This document shows, one piece after another, positions 23,371 through 31,034 of a stretch of 64,000 nt of DNA. The DNA lies in assembly GCF_008086045.1 (NCBI RefSeq), contig NZ_VSEY01000014.1, forward strand, positions 62,001 through 126,000, written 5' to 3'. The position numbers were made by a program, and so were the translations under genes. The notes beneath the pieces were generated by a model. The model made no database searches. It was not told where the DNA came from and saw nothing but the letters and a program-made list of their open reading frames with translations. The DNA comes from Nonomuraea sp. PA05 (GTDB lineage: Bacteria; Actinomycetota; Actinomycetes; Streptosporangiales; Streptosporangiaceae). How positions within the stretch are numbered: the stretch's first letter is position 1; each line of letters opens with the position of its first letter.

Positions 23371-24930
23371 TCACGCGGGCACGCCGGCCAGCCGCGCGGC
23401 GAAGAAGGCCCGGAGCGGCTCGACGTGGACCTCGGGGGAGTCCCACTCATTCTCCAGGTTCTCCGTGATGTGGTGCACCGCGACGGGCCCGCCCGGCAGG
23501 TGGTGCCGCACGACGGGGTGCAGGTAGTGGCCCTCGTGCGCGCGGGCCGAGTCGCTCTGGCTGATGCGGCCGACCTCGATGTCGAAAGGGTCGATCTTGT
23601 CGTGGTCCGGGCCGTACTCCAGGGTGATCGCGAAATGGCCGCGGTCGCCGATCGGCGGGCCTTGCAGGTCGAACGGCAGCTCCTCCAGGTAGCGGGCGGT
23701 GCCGTCGCCGTTCAGCACGATCACGTCGGCCAGCAGGCCGAACTGCTGCCACAGGGCCGAGGCGCGGTTGACCCGGCCGATGACCGCCGCCGCCAGCGCC
23801 GCCGGGTCGGCGGGCAGCTCCGCGGCCGGCCAGGGCACGCCGTGATGGCGCGACTCCATGATCCGGTGCAGGGCGCGCACGCCGTAACGGAAGCCGTGGA
23901 TGAAGCCGCTGGTGCCGCGCTTGAAGTCGCGCGACTGGGTGATGGTGCCGGCGAAGTACAGGCCGGGGACGCTGACCGACTCGTACGCCGGCGTGAGCGC
24001 CGGGAACCTGCCGTTGATCACCAGGTCGGGGCGGCAGTCGTCGGCGAAGATCGAGGAGTCGAAGCGGAAGCCGGTGCAGACGATCACCCGGTCGTACGGG
24101 ATGTCCTTGGTGACCTCGTTGACCCTGGCGAAGGCCACCGTGACCCGGTAGGTGCCGTCCGGCTGCCGCTCGACGCGCTTGATGTCGCCGTCGAGCAGCG
24201 CGTTCTGCGACTTGAGCTGGTAGGTGTCGAGCAGGCCGTTGTTGATCGCGCGCAGGTGGCCGACGTAGTGGGTGCGCCAGGCCATGCGTACGGAGTGCGG
24301 GCCCGCCACGTGGATGACCGCCGCCGTCTCGATGAGGTTGTCGGCCGTCTCGAAGGCCGAGTTGCCCTTGCCGATGACGAGCACCCGCTGCCCGAGGTAG
24401 TCGGCCGGGTCGGTGGAGGCGGTGCCGTACGGGTCCGCCGTCTCGATGCCCGGGATGGGCGGGATGTTCGGCTGCGTGACGCCCGCCGCGACGACGATCC
24501 GGCGCGCCTCGTAGACGCGGCCGTCCTCCACGGTCACGCGGAAGCTCCCCGGCCGGTCCACCCGGACCACGCGCGAGTCGAAGGCGATCCGCAGCCCGCA
24601 CGTCTCGGCGAAGTCGCGCAGGTAGCGCACCATGTCGTCGGCGTGCGGGAAGTAGCGGTCGCTGTAGCCGGTGAACAGCAGGCCGGGGTCGTCCGACAGC
24701 AGCGAGTTCCAGTCCATCCGGAGGTTGAGCTCGGGGTCGTCCCATCCGGTGTGCTTCTTGTTGATCGAGATGAGCGTGCGATGGCGAGGGAAGGTGCGGA
24801 AGAACCGGCCAGGCCCGGACCCCGCCTCGAGGATCAGGTACTTCCGGTCCGCCTTGTGCAGGAAGTAGCCGAGCTGGAGGCCCGCGGGCCCGGCGCCGAT
24901 CACCAGGTAGTCGAGGGTGTTGTCCGCCAC
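23371..24930 (-). CDS. FAD/NAD(P)-binding oxidoreductase (FOXRED2/flavin monooxygenase-like)
   Basis: The protein opens with a FAD-binding GAGPAGLQ motif and has a second nucleotide site VLVIGKGNSAFETAD near residue 190, plus VVAAGVTQPNIP and VIVCTGFRFD. This two-site layout matches flavin monooxygenases and the FOXRED2-like oxidoreductases. From GTG 24930, which has GGAGG five bases upstream, it has 519 residues; GTG 24945 is upstream in frame. It lies between the acyl ligase and the P450 on one strand and likely oxidises the product of the ligase; the substrate is unknown. Confidence 0.85.
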   Translation of the reverse strand: MADNTLDYLVIGAGPAGLQLGYFLHKADRKYLILEAGSGPGRFFRTFPRHRTLISINKKHTGWDDPELNLRMDWNSLLSDDPGLLFTGYSDRYFPHADDMVRYLRDFAETCGLRIAFDSRVVRVDRPGSFRVTVEDGRVYEARRIVVAAGVTQPNIPPIPGIETADPYGTASTDPADYLGQRVLVIGKGNSAFETADNLIETAAVIHVAGPHSVRMAWRTHYVGHLRAINNGLLDTYQLKSQNALLDGDIKRVERQPDGTYRVTVAFARVNEVTKDIPYDRVIVCTGFRFDSSIFADDCRPDLVINGRFPALTPAYESVSVPGLYFAGTITQSRDFKRGTSGFIHGFRYGVRALHRIMESRHHGVPWPAAELPADPAALAAAVIGRVNRASALWQQFGLLADVIVLNGDGTARYLEELPFDLQGPPIGDRGHFAITLEYGPDHDKIDPFDIEVGRISQSDSARAHEGHYLHPVVRHHLPGGPVAVHHITENLENEWDSPEVHVEPLRAFFAARLAGVPA

Positions 24931-24995
24931 TGACGCCTCCGTCACTGCGAAGTGGTTGAAGAGACAACCTCAGTGTTGGCGGGCGATTCTCAGAG

Positions 24996-25066
24996 TTCGA
25001 TCAGAACAGGCCGTTCGAACAGAACAGGCCGTTCGATCAGAACAGGCCGTCCGATCAGAACAGGTT
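24996..25066. repeat. 18-base tandem repeat, four copies
   Basis: The unit TTCGATCAGAACAGGCCG stands at 24996, 25014, 25032 and, changed at its end, 25050. The last copy contains the stop codon of the acyl ligase, so the array appears to have grown out of the end of that gene into the gap before the oxidoreductase. Confidence 0.9.
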
Positions 25067-26554
25067 CTCGCCGTGCCGCGCCAGCAGGGCCCGCTTGTCG
25101 GGCTTGCCGCTGGTGGCCACCGGAACGCCGGGCACCACCGTGATCGTCTTGGGCACGCTGTCGTCGCCCAGCTCGGCCCGTACGCGGGCGGCCAGAGCGG
25201 CCTGGTCGGGCACCCGGCCTGGCGCCGGCACCACGAACGCGTGCACCGCCTCGCCGCTGCCCTCGTCCGGCGCGCCCACCACGTACGCCTCGTCCACGTC
25301 CGGGTGGGCGGTCAGCACCCGCTCGATCGGCCCCGCGTACACCACCATCGCGTTGACCATGACCACGTCCCTGGAGCGGCCCTCCAGGTGCAGGAAGCCG
25401 CCGGCGTCCACGTGGCCGAGGTCGCGGGTGCGCAGCCAGCCGTCCCGCAGCGTGTCGCGGGTCTCCGCCTCGTCGCCCCAGTACCCGGCCATGAGGTACG
25501 CGCTGCGCACATGGATCTCGCCCGTCCGGCCGGGCGGCAGGACGGCGCCACCCTCGTCGCGCACGCTCAGCTCGACCCCGGGATGCGGCAGGCCCACCGG
25601 CGCCACGATGCCGGCGGCGATGTGCGCGGGGGTGAGCATGGCCACGTTGCCCGCCTCGGTCTGCCCGTACCCCTGGTAGACGACCGGGCCGAGCCGCTCG
25701 GCCGCCGCCCTGAGCCGGCGCGGGCCGATCGGCGAACCCGACACCATCAGCGCGCGCAGGCTCGACACGTCCGCCGAGCCGAGCAGCTCCAGCATCCTGA
25801 ACAGCCTGGGCACGGTGATGATCGACCCGGTGATGCGGTACCGCTCGATCGCGTACGGGAACATCGGCCGCCCGTCGTCCTCCGGGATGACCGCCGTGCC
25901 CCCGCCGAGCAGGCACGGCGCCAGGAACTCCAGCACCACCATGCTGGCCAGCGTCCCGAACAGCAGGTACCGCTCGAAGGCGCGGGCGAAGGCCGCCGCC
26001 ACCGGCCCCCAGACGCGCGGCTGCCACGCCCAGTGCTCGCTGAGCGCCTGATAGGTGATCGCGCACCCCTTGGGCCGGCCGGTGCTGCCGCTGGTGAAGG
26101 TCAGGGCGGCCACGTCGCCGGGCCGGGCGGTCACCTCCAGCGGGCGGCCGTCGTCGGGGCAGGCCAGCAGGTCGGTCGCGCCGGGCACGGGGCCGAGCGA
26201 GAGCGTCCGCCCCGTCATGAGCTGGGGCGTGGCGGTGACCGGGTCCACGAGGACGGCGTCGATGTCCATGCCGAGCACGTGGGCGAGCTGGCCGGGCGGG
26301 TAGCCGGGGCGGATCCCGACGACGCGGCAGCCCAGCGCGTGCGCGGCCATGTGCGCGGCGAACGCCTCGGGCGTGACCTCCGTGCGGACGGCGACCGCCC
26401 GGCCGGGGCCCAGGCCCGCCTCGCGCATGGCGCCCGCCAGCCGCCGGATCAGCTCCAGCAGCTCGGCGCGGGTGACGGTCCTGCCGCAGTGCTCGAAGGC
26501 GGGGGTCGCGGGGGCCTGGCGCAGCGACTCGATCAGGGGGGACGGGAAGAGCAT
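25055..26554 (-). CDS. AMP-dependent acyl ligase (acyl-AMP/acyl-CoA synthetase)
   Basis: The 499-residue enzyme belongs to the ANL superfamily. It has the P-loop TFTSGSTGRPKG, the YGQTEAG block, DGWLRTRDLG and the C-terminal catalytic lysine region ATSGKPDKRAL. It should activate a carboxylic acid with ATP and pass it to CoA or another acceptor. No acyl carrier protein is visible nearby. The ATG has GGAG seven bases upstream. It is the first gene of a minus-strand run with the oxidoreductase, P450 and antiporter, and divergent from a sulfotransferase across a gap with a perfect palindrome. Confidence 0.88.
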   Translation of the reverse strand: MLFPSPLIESLRQAPATPAFEHCGRTVTRAELLELIRRLAGAMREAGLGPGRAVAVRTEVTPEAFAAHMAAHALGCRVVGIRPGYPPGQLAHVLGMDIDAVLVDPVTATPQLMTGRTLSLGPVPGATDLLACPDDGRPLEVTARPGDVAALTFTSGSTGRPKGCAITYQALSEHWAWQPRVWGPVAAAFARAFERYLLFGTLASMVVLEFLAPCLLGGGTAVIPEDDGRPMFPYAIERYRITGSIITVPRLFRMLELLGSADVSSLRALMVSGSPIGPRRLRAAAERLGPVVYQGYGQTEAGNVAMLTPAHIAAGIVAPVGLPHPGVELSVRDEGGAVLPPGRTGEIHVRSAYLMAGYWGDEAETRDTLRDGWLRTRDLGHVDAGGFLHLEGRSRDVVMVNAMVVYAGPIERVLTAHPDVDEAYVVGAPDEGSGEAVHAFVVPAPGRVPDQAALAARVRAELGDDSVPKTITVVPGVPVATSGKPDKRALLARHGENLF

Positions 26555-26620
26555 GGTGGGGCTCCTCTGTGCGGTGAGGGGGCGTTCCCGGAGTGCCTGA
26601 TGCCGTCATATAACGGGATT

Positions 26621-26630
26621 TGTCGCGACA
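26621..26630. promoter_or_regulatory. Palindrome in the divergent ligase/sulfotransferase gap
   Basis: TGTCGCGACA is a perfect ten-base palindrome near the middle of the 115-base intergenic region, next to AT-richer DNA (CATATAACG) that may be a promoter. It has the look of a TetR- or MarR-type half-site operator; no regulator of that kind is in the locus. Confidence 0.4.
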
Positions 26631-26669
26631 TTAGGCGGCGCACATCAGAGAAGGATCAGAGGTGCGCGG

Positions 26670-27359
26670 GTGAAAGTGATCGGCGCGGGCTTCGGCCGTA
26701 CGGGCACGAGGTCACTGAAAGCGGCACTCGAACTGCTCGGACTCGGGCCCTGCTACCACATGTCCACCGTCATCGCGGAGCCGTACCGGGTGCGGCAGTG
26801 GCTGGACGTCGGCGAGGGGCGCACGCGGGATTGGGACGCGCTGTTCACCGGGTTCCGGTCGGCGCTCGACTGGCCCGCCTCCGCGTACTGGCGGGAACTG
26901 GCCGCGCACTATCCCGAGGCCAAGGTCATCCTGACCGTCCGCGACCCGGGACGCTGGTACGAGAGCGTCAGCGCCACCATCTTCCGCAGCGCCCTGGAAC
27001 AGCGGGGGAGGCCGCCGCTGCGGCGGCGCGCGATCCGGTGGCTGGTGGCCAGGCGGTCGCCGGACTTCGCCCTGTACCCGCGGATGGCCAGGGCGACCTT
27101 CATCGACCCCGTCTTCGGCGGGCGCATCGACGACCGGGAGCACGTCATCGAGGTCTTCGAACGGCACGTCGCCGAGGTCAGGGCCACCATCCCGGCCGGG
27201 CGGCTGCTGGTCTTCGAGACGGGGGACGGGTGGGCGCCGCTGTGCGCGTTCCTCGGGGTGCCCGTGCCGGACGTGCCCTACCCGCAGGCCAACGAGCGGG
27301 CGGCGTTCCGGCGCAAACGGCCGCGGCGGCTGGCCAGGCTGATCCTGCGGGGGCGCTGA
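26670..27359 (+). CDS. Sulfotransferase family protein
   Basis: The 229-residue protein starts GAGFGRTGTRSLKAALELLG, the P-loop-like 5'-phosphosulfate site of the P-loop sulfotransferases found widely in actinomycetes. VILTVRDPGRWYESV is the 3'-phosphate-binding segment and the C-terminal FETGDGWAPLCAFLGVPVP is shared by the family. It would move sulfate from PAPS to a hydroxyl or amine. The start is a GTG after AGAGG. It is divergent from the acyl ligase, so sulfation of that cluster's product is an attractive but unproven idea. Confidence 0.85.
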   Translation: MKVIGAGFGRTGTRSLKAALELLGLGPCYHMSTVIAEPYRVRQWLDVGEGRTRDWDALFTGFRSALDWPASAYWRELAAHYPEAKVILTVRDPGRWYESVSATIFRSALEQRGRPPLRRRAIRWLVARRSPDFALYPRMARATFIDPVFGGRIDDREHVIEVFERHVAEVRATIPAGRLLVFETGDGWAPLCAFLGVPVPDVPYPQANERAAFRRKRPRRLARLILRGR

Positions 27360-27362
27360 GCG

Positions 27363-28322
27363 TCAGGACAGCGTCCACTCGCCCTTCTGGTCGGCGATCC
27401 CGTAGTTCAGGCCGAACTGGAACTTGGTCAGCCGCGCCGCCTCCGGGACCTCGAACACGATCACGCCCTTGCGCGAGTCGCCCGCGTTGACCGTCACGGT
27501 GCCGCCGAAGCTCTGGCCCTCGGTGACGCTGGAGAGCGAGAAGCGGTACTGCTGGCCCTCCGCGTCGATCAGCCAGGCGCCGGTCGTGGGGGCGTCGGCG
27601 TAGACGGCCTGGCCCGCGTTGGTGAGGGTGATCTCGACGGCGGCGAGCTTGTTGCCGGTCTGCGGCTTCAGGAAGTCGGAGGCGGGGGTGGCGGGGTTCA
27701 CCACGCGGTTCAGGGTGACGCTCACCTTGAGGGCGGGGTCGGTGCCCTGGAGGGTGAGCGCGCCGCCCACGCGGGCGGTCTGTCCCTGTGCGCCAGGGTT
27801 CGTCGTGCCGCCACCGGCCGGCGGCTGGCCGGCGGCGGGTGGGCTGGTGGCGGGCTGGCCAGAGGCGGGCGGGTTGACAGCAGGCTGGCCGGGCGAGGGC
27901 TGGCCGTACGCGGGCTGGCCGGTGGGCGGGGTGATGCCCGCCTGATCGGTCCCCGGCTGCCCGCTCGTGTCCGCGGGCGGAAGCTGCGCCCACGGGTCCG
28001 CGGGAGGCTGCCCCACCGCGTCACCCGCCGCCGGTGGCTCGCTCGGCAGCGGCTCCTGCGTGATGACCATGGTCGCCCCCTCCGAGCCGGTGAGCACGGA
28101 CGGCCGCCCGGTGTCCGTCAGCACCATCACCACGGCGGCGCACGCCCCCAGGAGCAGCAGCGGGACGCCGGCCGCGAGCAGCAGGACGAGGGGCCGGTTG
28201 TCGGGAGGCGACGGCGGCGGCGCGTCGGCCACGAACTCCTGCCCGGGCCGCATGCCGTACGGCGGCTGCTGGTACGGAGGCGGGGGTCCGTACGGGCCGG
28301 ACGGCAGGGGCGGATATCCCAT
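27363..28322 (-). CDS. Membrane-anchored DUF4352 protein with long Pro/Gln linker
   Basis: The 319-residue protein has a cytoplasmic Pro/Tyr-rich head (GPPPPYQQPPYG), one membrane segment (PLVLLLAAGVPLLLLGACAA), a long low-complexity GQP/PP linker and an extracytoplasmic DUF4352-like immunoglobulin-fold domain (LTNAGQAVYADAP to GIADQKGEWTL). The start ATG has AGGAG seven bases upstream. Such proteins are common in Gram-positive bacteria with no settled function. A paralogue at 30146-30928 shares architecture, the C-terminal motif and the start context. It is convergent with the sulfotransferase. Confidence 0.8.
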   Translation of the reverse strand: MGYPPLPSGPYGPPPPYQQPPYGMRPGQEFVADAPPPSPPDNRPLVLLLAAGVPLLLLGACAAVVMVLTDTGRPSVLTGSEGATMVITQEPLPSEPPAAGDAVGQPPADPWAQLPPADTSGQPGTDQAGITPPTGQPAYGQPSPGQPAVNPPASGQPATSPPAAGQPPAGGGTTNPGAQGQTARVGGALTLQGTDPALKVSVTLNRVVNPATPASDFLKPQTGNKLAAVEITLTNAGQAVYADAPTTGAWLIDAEGQQYRFSLSSVTEGQSFGGTVTVNAGDSRKGVIVFEVPEAARLTKFQFGLNYGIADQKGEWTLS

Positions 28323-28438
28323 GGCGCGACTCCTGATAGGGGACGGGATTAGTGAGACGTCCGGCATCCGCCTCCGGTTGTCCTTGATCGCGAACCCCGG
28401 ATGCCGCCACGCCCGGCCGATCCCCTAATGTGCCGTGA

Positions 28439-29185
28439 ATGAGCGGACGTGCGGTTGTTGTCACCGGAGCATCGCGAGGCATCGGACGGGCGGTCGCGGC
28501 GGCGTTCGCCGCGCGGGGGGACAGGGTGGCGATCCACCACCGCGACTCCGCCGAAGAGGCCGGCGACCTGCTCCGCGAGCTGCCCGGCGAGGGGCACGCC
28601 GTGGTGCGCGCCGACCTGGCCGACCCCGAGGGCGTCAAGGCCATGGTGGACGCGGCGGCGCGGGAGCTGGGCGGCTCGATCGACGTGCTGGTCAACAACG
28701 CGGGCAGGTACTTCCACCACCCCGTGACCGACCTGTCGTACGAGGAGTGGCAGGACGCCTGGCGGCGCACGCTGGAGGTGAACCTGCTGGGCGCGGCCAA
28801 CGCGATCTGGTGCGCGTTGCCGTACATGCCGCCCGGCGCCCGGATCGTCAACGTCTCCTCGCGCGGCGCCTTCCGCGGCGAGCCCGACGCGCCCGCCTAC
28901 GGCGCCAGCAAGGCGGGGCTCAACGCGATGAGCCAGTCGCTGGCCGTCGCCCTGGCCCCGCGCGGCATCGCGGTGGCCGCCGTGGCCCCCGGGTTCGTCG
29001 AGACGGACATGACCAACGAGCACCTCAAGGCGCCGCGCGGCGACGCCATCCGTGCCCAGAGCCCGTTCGGCAGGGTGGCGCGGCCCGAGGAGATCGCCGC
29101 GGCCGTTCTCTACCTGGCCTCGCCGGACGCCGAGTGGGCCAGCGGCGCCGTACTCGACCTCAACGGGGCCTCCTACCTGCGCTGA
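28439..29185 (+). CDS. Short-chain dehydrogenase/reductase
   Basis: The 248-residue enzyme has the cofactor motif TGASRGIG, NNAG, the catalytic Ser in VNVSSRG and YGASK with Tyr and Lys, and the C-terminal PGFVETDM block, all of the classical SDR family. The pattern after the second strand (HHRDS) suggests NADP(H). The substrate is unknown; 3-oxoacyl or ketone reduction is common in the family. It is divergent from the first DUF4352 gene. Confidence 0.9.
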   Translation: MSGRAVVVTGASRGIGRAVAAAFAARGDRVAIHHRDSAEEAGDLLRELPGEGHAVVRADLADPEGVKAMVDAAARELGGSIDVLVNNAGRYFHHPVTDLSYEEWQDAWRRTLEVNLLGAANAIWCALPYMPPGARIVNVSSRGAFRGEPDAPAYGASKAGLNAMSQSLAVALAPRGIAVAAVAPGFVETDMTNEHLKAPRGDAIRAQSPFGRVARPEEIAAAVLYLASPDAEWASGAVLDLNGASYLR

Positions 29186-29268
29186 CCCGTAAGCCCGTGA
29201 TCTTAGCGAGATCGGGAGCTATGGTGAACTCTCAGGGCACTTCGGAAACTCGCTCAGAGGGGGACGGC

Positions 29269-30141
29269 GTGGCCAAGGGCTGCCTGTACGCGCTGTTATC
29301 GGTCGCGTTCTCCGCGGCCGTCCTGGTGACCTGTCTCGCCATGTACCTGGTGGCCGGGCCCGTCGGCGCCGTGTTCACCGTGCTGGCCGGGCTGGTCGGC
29401 CTGTGCGGGTTCGTCGTCGCGCAGGACTCGGTGCGCCGCCGGTCGCTGGCCGCCGAGGAGGCCAGGCGGCTGGCCCAGGAGCGCGACCACGTCAGGCGCA
29501 CGGTCGACTTCGTCGCCGACCCCGGCCTGAGCGAGGAGCAGCGCCTGGCGGTCATCGACTCGTTCGTCCCGAGGCTGCGCGTCTCGCGCGCCCCGTACCG
29601 CGACCGGGTGGTCCTCGTCCCCGAGCTGTCACCGGCCGCCCGCGCGCTCCTGGAACGCGCCAGGCGGGCCGTGATGTCCGTCTACACCTCGCAGGTCATG
29701 CGGCAGCGCCTGCTGGACGGGCTGGCCAACGAGGTGCTGCTGCCCCGGCAGATCTGGGAGATCGCGATGCTGCTGCGCGTCCAGACGCACCTGCACGAGG
29801 AGCAGGACCGCGCGGTGCGGGGCGTCGTGGTGACCCCCGAGCTGCGGGCCGTGCTGGAGCCCCAGCAGGAGGCGCTGCGCCGCTCCGTGGCGGCCGTGAC
29901 GGGCCGGGTGGAGCAGCTCGAACGGTACGCGCGCCGCGTCCAGGAGGCCGACGCCGCCCTGCGGGCCCGCGAGGCGCTGGACAACAACGACAAGTACCGG
30001 GCCCTGCTGGCGCACACCGACGACGCCGAGGGCATGCGCGCCCTGGAGGACCACGGCGTGGCCCTGGAGGAGACGCTGGCCAGGAGCGTGCGGGTGGCCA
30101 TCGAGGCGGGCCACACGCTCAGCCTGGACCGCACGGCCTGA
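29269..30141 (+). CDS. Membrane protein with long coiled-coil cytoplasmic region, function unknown
   Basis: From GTG 29269 (AGAGGGGGA upstream) the protein has 290 residues; ATG 29221 would add 16. Two adjacent membrane segments (ALLSVAFSAAVLVTCLAMYL and GAVFTVLAGLVGLCGFVVA) are followed by a charged, helical region rich in Arg, Glu and Leu (RRRSLAAEEARRLAQERD, ALRAREALDNNDKY) that should form coiled coils. I do not recognise a family. It lies between an SDR gene and a convergent DUF4352 gene. Confidence 0.75.
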   Translation: MAKGCLYALLSVAFSAAVLVTCLAMYLVAGPVGAVFTVLAGLVGLCGFVVAQDSVRRRSLAAEEARRLAQERDHVRRTVDFVADPGLSEEQRLAVIDSFVPRLRVSRAPYRDRVVLVPELSPAARALLERARRAVMSVYTSQVMRQRLLDGLANEVLLPRQIWEIAMLLRVQTHLHEEQDRAVRGVVVTPELRAVLEPQQEALRRSVAAVTGRVEQLERYARRVQEADAALRAREALDNNDKYRALLAHTDDAEGMRALEDHGVALEETLARSVRVAIEAGHTLSLDRTA

Positions 30142-30145
30142 AGGG

Positions 30146-30928
30146 TCAGCCCAGCTTCCACTCGCCGTGCTGGTCGGCGTAGCCGCTGTTCAGCGTGAAC
30201 TGCAGGGTGGTCATCCTGGCGCCCTCCGGCACCTCGAACACGACCAGTCCCTTGCGGCTGTCACCCGGGTCGATGGTGGTCGCCCAGTGGAACTGCTGGC
30301 CCTGCTCGACGTAGGCGATCGAGAACGGGTACTGCTGCCCCTCCGAGTCGATCACCACCGCCCCGTTCATGGGCGCGTCCTTGTAGGTCACGCGGCCCTT
30401 GTTCGTCAGCGTGAGCTGGACCGCCATCAGCCGGTTGCCGGGCTTGGGCTGCACGCTGTCCTGCGTCGGCCGGGCCTCGCTCCAGGCCCGGTTGAGCGTC
30501 ACGGCCATCTTGGAGCCCGCTTCCATGCCCTTCAGCGTCACCGTCCCGCCGGGCTCGCTGGTGAGCGGATCGCCGTCGTCTCCGCCCGGCGCCGGCTCCT
30601 CGGCGGGCGCGTCGGAGGGCCCGCCGGACGGCTCGTCGGGCGCGGCGGCGTCCGGCTCCGCGTTCTCGCGTGTCTCGGCGGGGGCGACGGTGGCCGAGGT
30701 GATCGAGTCGCGGACCGGGGCGATCAGGACGAACCACGCCGTCGCGATGCCCCCGATCAGCAGCAGCGGCACCCCGATGGCCAGGGCCAGGACGAGCCCC
30801 AGGCCGCGGCGCGGCGGAGGCGGGGCAGGCGGCCCGTACCCGTACGGCGGGCCTCCGCCGTACTCGGTGCCGCCCAGGTACGGCGGCATCTCCTGCTGCG
30901 GGCGTTGCGGTTCTGATGGGTATCCCAT
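30146..30928 (-). CDS. Membrane-anchored DUF4352 protein, paralogue of the one at 27.4 kb
   Basis: The 260-residue product has a Gly/Tyr/Pro-rich head, one membrane segment (GLVLALAIGVPLLLIGGIA), an acidic Pro/Asp/Glu linker and a DUF4352-like domain with GDSRKGLVVFEVPEGARM and the ending YADQHGEWKLG. The same GDSRKG, FEVPE and GEW blocks occur in the paralogue three kilobases away, so the two arose by duplication, although their linkers differ completely. Confidence 0.8.
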   Translation of the reverse strand: MGYPSEPQRPQQEMPPYLGGTEYGGGPPYGYGPPAPPPPRRGLGLVLALAIGVPLLLIGGIATAWFVLIAPVRDSITSATVAPAETRENAEPDAAAPDEPSGGPSDAPAEEPAPGGDDGDPLTSEPGGTVTLKGMEAGSKMAVTLNRAWSEARPTQDSVQPKPGNRLMAVQLTLTNKGRVTYKDAPMNGAVVIDSEGQQYPFSIAYVEQGQQFHWATTIDPGDSRKGLVVFEVPEGARMTTLQFTLNSGYADQHGEWKLG

Positions 30929-31034
30929 GGCGCGGCTCCACTGGAGGGAGAAGGACCGTCCAAGGATGCTCCCGGCCGCCCGCCCGGGATGGCCGTGATG
31001 CCGGTTAGGTCTTGGGTTGAACCCTGGCGGCCGC

